NCBI GenBank assembly: GCA_034927445.1
Contig: JAYFPZ010000003.1
Location: 1 to 64,000 of the forward strand
Length of the DNA: 64,000 bases
Direction: 5' to 3'
DNA from: PHAA01 sp034927445
Lineage (GTDB): Bacteria; Bacillota; Syntrophomonadia; Syntrophomonadales; Syntrophomonadaceae
A program made the translations under genes and the position numbers. Every line of letters begins with the position of its first letter. The stretch's first letter is position 1. Positions 17,813 through 26,247 of the stretch are shown here, piece by piece. The notes beneath the pieces were generated by a model. It saw nothing but the letters and a program-made list of their open reading frames with translations. It was not told where the DNA came from and did not search any database.

Positions 17813-18403
17813 TTATTTGTCCAAAAGGATTCTAATTTTATTCATTATTTTCTCGCTGAACAGTTCCATACGCGATGATTTAGCCACTGGTTCAGGTATT
17901 TCATTACTATAAATAGGCTTTCCTATCCTCACCCGCAGAGGATCAAACCAACCGCAGGGGAGAGTATGGCTGGTGCCCAGGCAGGCTACCGGAACCACGG
18001 GCGCACCTGATTTCAGGGCTATCATGCCTACACCGGCCAGAGCTTTCAGATCTCCGGTTTTGTTCCTGGCTCCCTCGGGAAAAATTCCGAGTACCTTACC
18101 TTCCTCCAGCACCAGCAAGGCCTGGCGGATTGCCTGGCGGTCAGGAACACCCCGTTTTACGGGAAAGGCATGTAATAATCTGAATATTTTATCCATAATC
18201 TTAAATTTAAATAATGACGCCTTGGCCATAAAGTGAATGGGCCGGCTAACCACCAGGGCCACCACCACCGGGTCCCAATTGCTGACATGATTGGATGCTA
18301 TAATAACCGGTCCGGACCTAGGAATATTTTCCAACCCCTCAGCCCTCAGACCTAAAAAATAGAATATAAAACGGAGTAATGCTCTTACAATAGAATACAG
18401 CAT
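17813..18403 (-). CDS. plsC: 1-acyl-sn-glycerol-3-phosphate acyltransferase
   Basis: Second acylation step to phosphatidate. 196 aa. Catalytic NHVSNWDPV (HX4D) near residues 37-45, PVKRGVPDR near 76 and FPEGARNKTGDL near 113. One N-terminal hydrophobic segment anchors it in the membrane. Starts two bases after the cmk stop with a GGGAT site. Confidence 0.94.
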   Translation of the reverse strand: MLYSIVRALLRFIFYFLGLRAEGLENIPRSGPVIIASNHVSNWDPVVVALVVSRPIHFMAKASLFKFKIMDKIFRLLHAFPVKRGVPDRQAIRQALLVLEEGKVLGIFPEGARNKTGDLKALAGVGMIALKSGAPVVPVACLGTSHTLPCGWFDPLRVRIGKPIYSNEIPEPVAKSSRMELFSEKIMNKIRILLDK

Positions 18404-18404
18404 T

Positions 18405-19061
18405 TTATCCCTGCCTAATCATAGAGAGTATTTGCGCCAGCACTTCATCCGCACTGCGCCGGCTGGTGTCAATTACAATGGATTCGGGCAGTATCTTCAA
18501 GGCTCCGACATCTCTCTCCGAATCCATGCGATCCCGGCTTTGAATATCCTGTTTAATGGAATTCCCGTTAATTTGGTATCCCTGTCTTTTCATCTCCAGG
18601 GTTCTTCTTTGCGCTCGTTCTTCCAGGCTGGCAGTCAAAAAAAACTTGAAATCAGCATCAGGCAAAACCAGCTCCCCGATGTCACGGCCATCCATTATAA
18701 CGTTGCTGGTCTGAGCCAGCATTTGCTGCTTGGCCACCATAATGGCACGCACCGCTTTAAAGGAAGCAGTTTGAGAAACTTTACCACTTACCTGCGGAGA
18801 ACGAATTACCTCGTTGACATTTTCACCGTCGCAATACAGGCGCTGAACTCCGCCGCTGGCGGCAAAATGCATTTCAGTTGAAGCTGCGAGTTCGGTCAGC
18901 GCGGCTTCGTCATCCAAATCTATACCCTGCTGCAGGGCTTTCCAGGTTAACGCCCGGTACATGGCCCCGGTGTCGATATATACAAAGCCCAGTTGCCGGG
19001 CGAGAGCTTTAGCCAGAGTACTCTTGCCTGCACCCGCCGGACCATCAATTGCAATCTTCAT
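18405..19061 (-). CDS. cmk: Cytidylate kinase
   Basis: Phosphorylates CMP and dCMP. P-loop DGPAGAGKSTLAK at residues 5-17, DTGAMYR near 33, DGRDIG near 124. The frame opens at GTG 19073, but AAGGTGGG precedes ATG 19061 (MKIAIDGPAG), which gives the normal N-terminus and 218 aa. Order cmk-plsC-ispH/rpsA is conserved in Clostridia. Confidence 0.96.
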   Translation of the reverse strand: MKIAIDGPAGAGKSTLAKALARQLGFVYIDTGAMYRALTWKALQQGIDLDDEAALTELAASTEMHFAASGGVQRLYCDGENVNEVIRSPQVSGKVSQTASFKAVRAIMVAKQQMLAQTSNVIMDGRDIGELVLPDADFKFFLTASLEERAQRRTLEMKRQGYQINGNSIKQDIQSRDRMDSERDVGALKILPESIVIDTSRRSADEVLAQILSMIRQG

Positions 19062-19308
19062 TAATCTACCCACCTTGAAATATTCTCATATATTCTAGCA
19101 TAATGCCTTTCCATGTTAAAGCCGCTGCCAAAACCGTCTGCTCTGACCGGAACCTGTATTGACTCGTTTCCCCCCAAATTTTCAAAACAAATTCTTCCTT
19201 ATATTTGAAATATATTGACGGATGGGGGATAATAAAATAAAAACAAAGAATCTAATCCTGCAGAGCAAATGCACTTTTACCCGACACCGTATTTAAATGG
19301 GACAACAG

Positions 19309-19500
19309 TTCAATGAGCGCTTGCGCGAATTGCGCGCCAAAACGCGGGCGCTACAGCGCCTTCTCTTCGCGTTTTGTGTGCATCGCGCCGCGAGCGTTTT
19401 TTATCAAACGCCTCCTCAGTCGGTGATCGACCCCATTACTGAGGAAAAATCGGTTTGTCCCCCACCTATAGAGGAGGGGAGGCTTAAGAGGAGTTTGATA
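19309..19500 (+). repeat. Dispersed structured repeat family B, copy 1
   Basis: About 190 bp nearly repeated at 32911-33097 and in a degraded form at 25115-25197, all in the same orientation. Its first half folds strongly: caaaacgcg pairs with cgcgttttg around an inner ggcgct-acagcgcc hairpin, and outer gcgc-rich segments can pair too. The end is marked by cggttt, ccacctata and aagaggagtttgata. It lies just upstream of a plus-strand gene. The rest of 19062-19533 is AT-rich and holds no gene. Confidence 0.8.
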
Positions 19501-19533
19501 AAACAAATTTATTACCTGAAGGAGTGATATTAA

Positions 19534-19974
19534 ATGGCGGTGCCCAACCATTTTAAATTGGATTTCATCAGGGAAGAACAGCATCTTATGCTTCCAACCA
19601 TCACCAGTATTAAGTTGACGCAAAACCTCTATGACGTTCTTTTTCAATATGTAATCACCGAGGAAAGAGAAGAGCTTTTAAAAAAGTTTATCGGTATGAT
19701 GGAGGATCATATTAAACGCAAAGACCAGGCCCCGTTTTCGACGCCCATCGCCGATTTGGAATTCCTGGACGAAGGCCTGGAAGAACTGCGCCTGCTTAAC
19801 TGGATAGAGATCCCCGTAGCAATCTTCCAGGTTACTCTGGATCCTGATATCAAAGATGAGGATCAGGCTGAAGAGTTGGAAAAAATTACGACCTGGCTGG
19901 AGGGTTTAATGGTGTTCAGTTGGTCTGCAGACAGCAGGCAAATCCGGGTTTATCCTTATACCCTGGTAAGATAA
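19534..19974 (+). CDS. Hypothetical protein, 146 aa
   Basis: I do not recognise the family. GAAGGAG lies seven bases before the ATG. The protein is soluble-looking, acidic and probably mostly helical in its first half (LYDVLFQYVITEEREELLKK), with a hydrophobic strand-like part near residues 95-105 and a C-terminus ending QIRVYPYTLVR. It stands between repeat B and rubrerythrin on the plus strand, surrounded by minus-strand genes. Confidence 0.75.
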   Translation: MAVPNHFKLDFIREEQHLMLPTITSIKLTQNLYDVLFQYVITEEREELLKKFIGMMEDHIKRKDQAPFSTPIADLEFLDEGLEELRLLNWIEIPVAIFQVTLDPDIKDEDQAEELEKITTWLEGLMVFSWSADSRQIRVYPYTLVR

Positions 19975-20029
19975 GCCATAGAGTAGGGCCCCCATTTGAT
20001 ACCAAATAAAATTAAGGAGGTTAGTTATC

Positions 20030-20569
20030 ATGGATTTAAAAGGTTCCAAGACTGAACAAAACTTGATGCAGGCGTTTGCCGGCGAATCTCAAGCCCGAAA
20101 CCGGTATGATTATTTCGCCAGTCAGGCCAAAAAGGAAGGCTACGAACAAATTTCGGGATTCTTTTCCGAAACCGCCCTCAATGAAAAGGAACATGCCAAA
20201 CGCTTTTTTAAGCTGCTGGCCGGAGGATACATCCCCCCTACCGAAGAAAATCTTTTGACGGCGGCTTTAGGAGAAAATGAGGAGCATACCGTTATGTACC
20301 CCGAGTTTGAAAAGGTGGCTCGTGAGGAAGGCTTTACGGAAATTGCCGATATTTTTAAGGAAATATCCGAAGTTGAAGAAGAACACGAGAAAAGATACCG
20401 CAAGCTTTTGGACAACATAAAACGGGATACTGTTTTCCGGCGGCCGGCCCCGGTAAAATGGAAATGCAGAAATTGCGGATACGTTCACGAAGGAGTGGAA
20501 CCCCCGGAAGTATGTCCGGCCTGCGCCCATCCCAAAGCTTATTATGAAGAACTGGCAGAAAACTATTAG
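20030..20569 (+). CDS. rbr: Rubrerythrin
   Basis: Non-haem di-iron peroxidase protecting anaerobes from hydrogen peroxide. 179 aa: N-terminal ferritin-like four-helix domain with the iron ligands in GESQARNRY (near residue 20), NEKEHAKR (near 51), and EVEEEHEKRYRK (near 120). The C-terminal rubredoxin domain has CRNCGY (near 145) and CPACAHP (near 160). AAGGAGG precedes the ATG. Only 55 bp separate it from the unknown gene upstream. Confidence 0.97.
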   Translation: MDLKGSKTEQNLMQAFAGESQARNRYDYFASQAKKEGYEQISGFFSETALNEKEHAKRFFKLLAGGYIPPTEENLLTAALGENEEHTVMYPEFEKVAREEGFTEIADIFKEISEVEEEHEKRYRKLLDNIKRDTVFRRPAPVKWKCRNCGYVHEGVEPPEVCPACAHPKAYYEELAENY

Positions 20570-20595
20570 AAATTTAAATTATAAATAACAAACAC

Positions 20596-20621
20596 AAAAG
20601 GAGACTGCAACGTCTCCTTTT
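20596..20621. terminator. Bidirectional terminator between rbr and speE
   Basis: AAAAGGAGAC pairs with GTCTCCTTTT around a six-base loop, with A and T flanks suited to both convergent genes. Confidence 0.88.
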
Positions 20622-20629
20622 GCTATGTT

Positions 20630-21460
20630 CTATTTATGGTCCCGAATGATATGGTTTACAAAACCGGGTAGTTTAAAAGCAGCCTGGTGTACTCCGGCAT
20701 TGTAATATTTCAAATCACCAGCCCCTTGGTTTACTATCTCCTCGGGGTTATGCCGCTTGGAGCCGATGGTGAAACTCCATAAACCGCTGGGATAGGTTGG
20801 AATGTTGACCAGGTACAGTTTGGTAAGCGGAAAGGCTTGATTTATTCCACCATAAGCCATTTTAATAACATCCGCATTGAAAAAAGGCGATTCACTCTGG
20901 GCTACCAGCATGCCGTCTTCTTTTAAGGCCGCAAAACACTCCCGGTAGAAATCGGCTGAGAACAGCTGTACCGCAGGACCGACCGGTTCAGTTGAATCGA
21001 TCATGATTATATCAAATTCATTTTTCCTCTGTTTGATATATTCAATCCCGTCTGCTACTACCACCACCGACTTGGGGTCGTCAAAAGAACATGCCAGTTG
21101 CGGAAAAAACTCGCGTGACGCGGCAATAACCCTTTCGTCAATCTCCACCAGAGTCGCCTGTTTTACCAGAGGGTGTTTAACCACTTCCCGCAGCGCCCCC
21201 CCGTCACCTCCACCGATTATCAGTACCTTGGCCGGAGCCGGGTGTGAATTTAAGGCGATATTGGATATCATTTCATGGTACACATACTCGTCGACATCGG
21301 TGGTCATAACCATGCCGTCCAGCAAAAGCATTTTGCCGAACTGCTCGGTATTAACCACCGCCAGATGCTGAAAATCAGTCTGTTCAACTTTCAAAGTCTC
21401 GGTAATCTTACAGGTAAACCCCAGAGCCGGGGTCTGATATTCCGTAACCCACAGTTCCAA
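20630..21460 (-). CDS. speE: Spermidine synthase (polyamine aminopropyltransferase)
   Basis: Transfers aminopropyl from decarboxylated SAM to putrescine. 276 aa. Motifs: LLDGMVMTTDVDEYVYHEM near residues 47-65, IIGGGDGGALREV near 85, VEIDERVI near 106, and IIMIDSTEPVGPA near 150 with the catalytic Asp. The start is TTG 21460, eight bases after GGGGG. SAM decarboxylase is not in this window. Confidence 0.95.
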   Translation of the reverse strand: MELWVTEYQTPALGFTCKITETLKVEQTDFQHLAVVNTEQFGKMLLLDGMVMTTDVDEYVYHEMISNIALNSHPAPAKVLIIGGGDGGALREVVKHPLVKQATLVEIDERVIAASREFFPQLACSFDDPKSVVVVADGIEYIKQRKNEFDIIMIDSTEPVGPAVQLFSADFYRECFAALKEDGMLVAQSESPFFNADVIKMAYGGINQAFPLTKLYLVNIPTYPSGLWSFTIGSKRHNPEEIVNQGAGDLKYYNAGVHQAAFKLPGFVNHIIRDHK

Positions 21461-21901
21461 TCACTTTTCCCCCTTTATAGTTATAGACGCGGACAACGCA
21501 GACTTAATAGGACTTCCGCGGATGTATTTATTTGAGGATTTTGCATAATTCAAAAATACAACAAAGTCACTTTATGTCGTCATTGTGAACGAAGTGAAGC
21601 GACCTTAATAGTGCCCGGTTACGGCACATGTGTAGTCCCCGTAGGGGGAATCTAGATCCTTCGGTTTTACCTCAGGATGACATTTATAAATTACTGAGCT
21701 GATTTGGTCAATAATTTGGGGGCAGACCCCAAGTTATTTTAACTATTCTCTCCGCGTCAGTCATACAAGTCCGCGCCTGTCCGCGTCTGTTTTTCCCCAT
21801 TTTTTTATCAGCGATATCATGAACTATTCTGCTTATTATCTTTCACGGTTCTTTCTGGGTTAGTCATACGAGTCCGCGTTGTCCGCGTCTCGTTTCCACC
21901 G
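21461..21901. repeat. Repeat-rich gap: family A fragment and family C copy 2
   Basis: No gene. 21478-21530 carries agacgcggacaacgcagac. 21575-21690 has a family A-like core (ccttaatagtgccc, gttacggcaca) bounded by cgtcattgtgaacgaagtg and ctcaggatgac. 21751-21890 is family C copy 2, parallel to 8618-8766. It separates speE from the arginine decarboxylase gene although they act in one pathway. Confidence 0.65.
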
Positions 21902-22360
21902 TTAGTACCAGAGAGGCACGGCGGCGAAGGCACAGCCGATATTCTCCACCACATGTTCGGTCGCGGCAACTTTTATCTCATCCAGCGTCAATCCCCGAAT
22001 TTTAAAGGCTTCCTCTACCATTTTGATCACCTGGGCTTCAGCCTCATGCTTGCTGCACTTGCCCGAAAACTCCATAATAACCCCGAAACTGCCATGCTGT
22101 ACCCCTACTGCCACGGCGGCGGATATAATATCGCCCTTTTCAGAACTGGTTATGGAGCCGTAAGCGATGGGTAGCAGCGAACCTGGAGGGATGATTAAAT
22201 CGGGAACATATTCACAATCCGGCGGCAAAATACTGCTTACTCTGAGCAAATTGGTATTGCCAACTCTCGCAGCCAATAATGCGCCATCAAAAGCAGTAAG
22301 TGAAGTTTCCCCCTCTGCCGCAGCAGCTGTCACAAAATATTTTTTAGGCAAGGGCAACAA
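21902..22360 (-). CDS. pdaD: Pyruvoyl-dependent arginine decarboxylase
   Basis: Makes agmatine from arginine. The proenzyme self-cleaves at a Ser-Ser bond and the new N-terminal Ser becomes pyruvoyl. The cleavage site VSSILPP (Ser42-Ser43) follows ARVGNTNLLR as in the family. The substrate-site glutamate is in VIMEFSGK. 152 aa. The start is TTG 22360 behind GGGAGG. It is upstream of speE in the same direction, giving a route arginine - agmatine - putrescine - spermidine; the agmatinase needed between is not here. Confidence 0.93.
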   Translation of the reverse strand: MLPLPKKYFVTAAAAEGETSLTAFDGALLAARVGNTNLLRVSSILPPDCEYVPDLIIPPGSLLPIAYGSITSSEKGDIISAAVAVGVQHGSFGVIMEFSGKCSKHEAEAQVIKMVEEAFKIRGLTLDEIKVAATEHVVENIGCAFAAVPLWY

Positions 22361-22440
22361 TTACAAACACCTCCCAAGATATTTATCCACAATAGCAATA
22401 TTATATACAAACAGGATGGGAAAATAAATGAAAAAATATT

Positions 22441-22470
22441 AAAGCCGGTGAATCTTTATTCCCCGGCCTT
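22441..22470 (-). terminator. Terminator of the sms-lysR unit
   Basis: GCCGGGGAAT pairs with ATTCACCGGC with one mismatch, followed on the minus strand by TTTAATATTTTTTC. It lies seven bases beyond the LysR stop. Confidence 0.8.
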
Positions 22471-22476
22471 AATAAC

Positions 22477-23379
22477 TTAATTCTGGCTCGAATCTTTTAG
22501 AACTTTAAGATATTCCAGAAAGTTGGTGACCGATTTACGGCGTACTTTTTGCCGGGGGTAGATCACATATAATGCTCTGCTGGTATTGGGATCATCCAGC
22601 TTGATCGCTTTAAGCTTACGATGTTCAATCCGTTTGATCGCCCAACGGGATACGATTGAAATACCCATTCCGGATTCGACCATAGCCAATACTGCTTCAG
22701 TGCTCCCGGCCTCCATATAAATATTCAGCTCTTCTTTGCGAATCCCCTGGGCGGCAAGCAGACTTTCAACCGCTTTTCTGGTACCGGAACCTTTTTCGCG
22801 GAATATCCATCTTTCGTTCACCAGGCTGTTCGCTTTGATTTCCTGGCTTTTGGCCAGTTTATGGCTCTCCGGCACAACAACCACCAGTTCATCTTCCAGC
22901 CATTGAAAGCCGTCTACCTTGCGGTTGCTTAACCAGCCACCGACTATTCCCAAGTCCAACTCCCGCTCCGCAACTTTATTAAATATCTTTTCAGTGTCGG
23001 CAATATCCATACTTATACTGGTACTGAAATATTTATCTTTATATATTTTGATCAGATAAGGCAGTATATACTGCCCCGGAATGGTACTGGCGCCAATGAA
23101 CAGGCTTCCTTTGCGGCTCTCGGAAAGTTCTTCCATGGCTCTTTGCGTCTTCTCCACTACTTTAATAATTTCCCGGGCGTAATTGTATAGTATCTCCCCG
23201 GCTTCAGTGGGTTTTAATTTGCGGCCCGACCTCTCCAAAAGCAGCACTCCAAAAGTATCCTCCAGGCTCTGAATCTGTTTGGTAACCGCAGGCTGCGATA
23301 TACCATAATCCTCAGCTGTTTTAGACAGGTTCTGGGTTTCAACCACCTTGACATATGTTTTAAAAAGGTTTAGGTTCAT
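22477..23379 (-). CDS. LysR-family transcriptional regulator (CysB/CysL-like)
   Basis: 300 aa. Winged helix-turn-helix at residues 1-60 (QNLSKTAEDYGISQPAVTKQ), linker helix, and a substrate-binding domain over 90-295 with GASTIPGQYILPYL and GSTEAVLAMVESGMGISI. Its ATG overlaps the scaffold-gene stop as ATGA, so it is translated with the Fe-S assembly genes. Such coupling suggests it senses sulfur, cysteine or iron status for this operon. The ligand is unknown. Confidence 0.9.
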   Translation of the reverse strand: MNLNLFKTYVKVVETQNLSKTAEDYGISQPAVTKQIQSLEDTFGVLLLERSGRKLKPTEAGEILYNYAREIIKVVEKTQRAMEELSESRKGSLFIGASTIPGQYILPYLIKIYKDKYFSTSISMDIADTEKIFNKVAERELDLGIVGGWLSNRKVDGFQWLEDELVVVVPESHKLAKSQEIKANSLVNERWIFREKGSGTRKAVESLLAAQGIRKEELNIYMEAGSTEAVLAMVESGMGISIVSRWAIKRIEHRKLKAIKLDDPNTSRALYVIYPRQKVRRKSVTNFLEYLKVLKDSSQN

Positions 23380-24299
23380 CGTAAAAAGCCCTCCAAAATA
23401 GTATCTACTGCCTCTTTTTCCGTCAGTCCCAAAGACATCAGTTTAACCAGCTGTTCCCCGGCTATTTTTCCGATTGCTGCTTCGTGGGTCAATACCGCTT
23501 CCGCGTTCTCCGCTTGTATTTCAGGAATAGACCTTATCCTGGCGTTATCCATAAGGATAGCGTCACATTCAACATGGCCCAGGGCGGCTGCCTGTCCTAT
23601 TAGTGCGGCCCGAAAAAGTTGATAGGAATGGCCTTGAGCAACTCCCCGGGACAAGACCTGAGCCCCTCCGCCGGCTCCCTCCAAATGTATTTCTATGTCA
23701 GATTCGGCTTTTTGATCATCCTGGGTCAGTAGACGTTCCATAATTTTCAGACTCCCTTTTTCATGAACGTGGGCCACCGTTGATCGTACCGTATCGTTTA
23801 CCCCCTTTATTTGTATCATTTCCAACTCGGCGCTGGCACCAGCTTCAACCGTTATAACCGTGGTGGGATTTAAAACTCTTTTACCCTCTGGGCTGCCCTC
23901 GCCATAGTGCTTTTCCAGATACCTCAATTTGGCACCCTGCTTTACAATAATTTCATGAATGCCATCATGCCGGGATTCAGCATGACTTTCATTATGTATT
24001 CCGCATCCGGCAATAATGGTAGCATCCGCTTCTTCCCCCACTATAAAGGTGTTGTAAACCTTGTCCCGCAGCCCGGCCTGGGTAAGCACGACCGGAACGT
24101 GCACGGTCTCGTTCTGGGTCCCCGGTTTGATTTCAACCAGCAGCCCGGTTCCGTCGGCATTAGGTCCGACTGCTATGTTGGGTGAAGACTGTCTAATAAC
24201 TGCCTTGCCGTTGAGGCGAATATTCAATGCCCCTTGGGGTACTTCTTTTAAATCGGCAATGGTGTTAAGCAGATCCAGATCAAGCTTGTTTAATTTCAT
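23376..24299 (-). CDS. SufB/SufD-family Fe-S scaffold (SmsB-like, minimal system)
   Basis: 307 aa, shorter than SufB (~470) or SufD (~430) and consisting of little more than the beta-helix core. The C-terminal core is complete: ECDAILMDNARIRSIPEIQA near residue 245 and THEAAIGKIAGEQLVKLMSLG near 265, with the conserved Cys and His. Only this gene and the ATPase are present; no SufS, SufU or second scaffold. This fits the two-gene SMS system of anaerobes and archaea. It overlaps the ATPase gene by 20 bp. Confidence 0.88.
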   Translation of the reverse strand: MKLNKLDLDLLNTIADLKEVPQGALNIRLNGKAVIRQSSPNIAVGPNADGTGLLVEIKPGTQNETVHVPVVLTQAGLRDKVYNTFIVGEEADATIIAGCGIHNESHAESRHDGIHEIIVKQGAKLRYLEKHYGEGSPEGKRVLNPTTVITVEAGASAELEMIQIKGVNDTVRSTVAHVHEKGSLKIMERLLTQDDQKAESDIEIHLEGAGGGAQVLSRGVAQGHSYQLFRAALIGQAAALGHVECDAILMDNARIRSIPEIQAENAEAVLTHEAAIGKIAGEQLVKLMSLGLTEKEAVDTILEGFLR

Positions 24300-25035
24300 A
24301 GGTTAAATCCCCCTGACATTGATTGCGTACTTTGCATTCTATATCATCCTTGATTAAATGCCAGATCTCTTGGGGAGGTCCCTGGGCCGTAATGACCCCG
24401 CCGTCCACCACTAATATTTCATCACAGATAGGTATGATTTTTTCGTTATGGGTAATAACCACTGCAGTTTTTTGGGGATCATTTTTATATTTGGCAACTA
24501 TAAGCCCGAGCAGCTTCTGTATAGTCCACAGATCTACTCCCGCCTCAGGTTCGTCAAAAATACTGATTATGGGATCCCGCAGCAGCAGTTGAGCCATTTC
24601 TATGCGCTTAATTTCTCCGCCGCTTAAACCTGCCCCCAAGTCACGTTCCAGATAATCCTCGGGACACAACCCCACATCCCGCAGGTAGCTTCTGATCTTC
24701 ACCAGGTCGGCCCCGGGGGAGGATATGTTTAGTATGTCCTGTATAGTCAGTCCTTTAAAACGGGGAGGCTGCTGGAAAGCATAACCTATTCCCCTTTTGG
24801 CTCTCTCGGTAATTGAAAGCTCGCTTATGTCCTCTCCCTCCAAATAAATATGACCACTGCTCTGTTTGTAGATACCCATAATCACCTTGGCGATAGAGGT
24901 CTTGCCTCCGCCGTTGGGTCCGGTTACGGCATAGACTTTTCCCTGATCGAACTCAATATTCAAGCCTTTGAGTATTTCGATCTTTTCTCCGCTATCATTA
25001 TCAACTTGCATATGGATATCTTCCAGTTTCAACAT
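24280..25035 (-). CDS. sufC: SufC-like ATPase of the Fe-S assembly system
   Basis: ABC-type ATPase that drives the SufB/D-like scaffold; soluble, no membrane segments. 251 aa. Walker A GPNGGGKTS near residue 40, Q-loop YAFQQPPRF near 90, signature LSGGEIKR near 145, Walker B IISIFDEPEAGVDLW near 165, switch His in VVITHNEK near 200. The frame opens at 25050, but GGAGGT seven bases before ATG 25035 (MLKLEDIH) fixes the start. Confidence 0.94.
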   Translation of the reverse strand: MLKLEDIHMQVDNDSGEKIEILKGLNIEFDQGKVYAVTGPNGGGKTSIAKVIMGIYKQSSGHIYLEGEDISELSITERAKRGIGYAFQQPPRFKGLTIQDILNISSPGADLVKIRSYLRDVGLCPEDYLERDLGAGLSGGEIKRIEMAQLLLRDPIISIFDEPEAGVDLWTIQKLLGLIVAKYKNDPQKTAVVITHNEKIIPICDEILVVDGGVITAQGPPQEIWHLIKDDIECKVRNQCQGDLTYEIKQA

Positions 25036-25114
25036 TTGAGCCACCTCCATTTGCGCTTAACAAGCTTTATTTTAGCATAACCAATAATTATAAGTAATAA
25101 TTGTACTTTTAATA

Positions 25115-25197
25115 GCAAGCGTATGCCGAGGTTAAGCCCGCCGCCGAGGAGAAATTCGGTTTATAGATGCAGGATTCTTACGAGGCGTTTGATAAAA
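25115..25197 (+). repeat. Dispersed repeat family B, degraded partial copy
   Basis: Shares gcgtatgccgag, gaggagaaattcggttta and gaggcgtttgata with the ends of 19309-19500 and 32911-33097, in the same orientation. The hairpin half is missing. Confidence 0.55.
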
Positions 25198-25242
25198 GGA
25201 CGGGGCAACTTACAACCTTGCCGTTGTTTGCCACCCCGTCCC
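25198..25242 (-). terminator. Terminator of the fatty-acid operon
   Basis: GGACGGGG pairs with CCCCGTCC around about 28 bases with internal pairing (ggcaaacaacgg), then CTTTTAT on the minus strand. It lies 45 bp after the accA stop. Confidence 0.75.
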
Positions 25243-25287
25243 CTTTAACGTATGCAATCCATACGAAAATTTCTTTATTCCTGGATT

Positions 25288-26247
25288 TCATTTATCCTGA
25301 AATCTTCCAATTTTTCTTAAGCGTCCATAACGCAACTTGATCAAACTTTCTATATCCTGCGAGCATACCTCATCCAAATGACTTTTTATCCTTTGTTCAA
25401 GTGACTGGACAAAGGCCGGCGACTCAAGCAGAGCTTCATTTGCCGGTTCATCGATTATCTCATCTATTAGGTCCAGTTCTTTTAGAGATTGGGCATTGAG
25501 CTTTAACAGGGCAGCCATTTCATCTGCCCGTTTGGCATCCCGCAGTAATATGGAGGCGCATGTCTCCGGCGAAGCTACCGAGAATACGGCATTAGCCAGC
25601 ATAAGTATCCGGTCTGCGACGGTTAGGGCCAAGGCTCCGCCGCTGCCTCCTTCCCCGGTAATTACCGAAACAACCGGTACTTGGAGCAAGCTCAAATAAA
25701 GCAGCAGCTGAGATATGGCCCAGGCCTGCCCGCGTTCTTCCGCTCCCATACCCGGATCGGCCCCCGGGGTATTGATAAAGGTCAATACCGGCCGGCCGAA
25801 TTTCTCGGCATCATGCAGCAGTCGATAGGCTTTGCGGTATCCTTCCGGCCGGGGCATGCCAAAATTATGTTCTATGTTTTCGCGAGTGTCTTTACCCTTC
25901 TGATGTCCTATAACGGTAACCGCCCGGCCGTCAAATAGGCCAATCCCGCCTACAATGGCCGGATCATCTCCATATAACCGGTCACCATGCAATTCAATAA
26001 ACTCCGTAAAGAGCAAGTCGATATAATCTCGGGTCATCGGTCTTTCCAGGTCGCGGGAAAGCAGCACCTGCTCCCAGGGAGTTAAATGTTTGTAGCGCTC
26101 TTGTTTGAGCTCGTTAATTCTTTTTTCTACGTTGGCAATCTCGGCACTGAAATCACAGTTCAAATTAACCGACAATTCTTTTAGTTCGTCCAGCTTGGTT
26201 TCCAAAAGCCGATAGGCTGATTCGAACTCGAACTTACTCTTGACCAT
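25288..26247 (-). CDS. accA: Acetyl-CoA carboxylase carboxyltransferase subunit alpha
   Basis: With AccD transfers CO2 from carboxybiotin to acetyl-CoA. 319 aa; an N-terminal helical region (residues 1-60) is followed by the crotonase-like fold with GGIGLFDGRAVTVIGHQKG near 102 and TGEGGSGGALAL near 198. Overlaps accD by 14 bp; AAGGAGG precedes the ATG. AccB and AccC, needed for a working carboxylase, are not in the window. Confidence 0.97.
   Translation of the reverse strand: MVKSKFEFESAYRLLETKLDELKELSVNLNCDFSAEIANVEKRINELKQERYKHLTPWEQVLLSRDLERPMTRDYIDLLFTEFIELHGDRLYGDDPAIVGGIGLFDGRAVTVIGHQKGKDTRENIEHNFGMPRPEGYRKAYRLLHDAEKFGRPVLTFINTPGADPGMGAEERGQAWAISQLLLYLSLLQVPVVSVITGEGGSGGALALTVADRILMLANAVFSVASPETCASILLRDAKRADEMAALLKLNAQSLKELDLIDEIIDEPANEALLESPAFVQSLEQRIKSHLDEVCSQDIESLIKLRYGRLRKIGRFQDK

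Noticed and set aside
19297..19527. 76-codon frame before the unknown plus-strand gene
   Set aside because: Lies in repeat B; the second copy at 32911 does not keep the frame.
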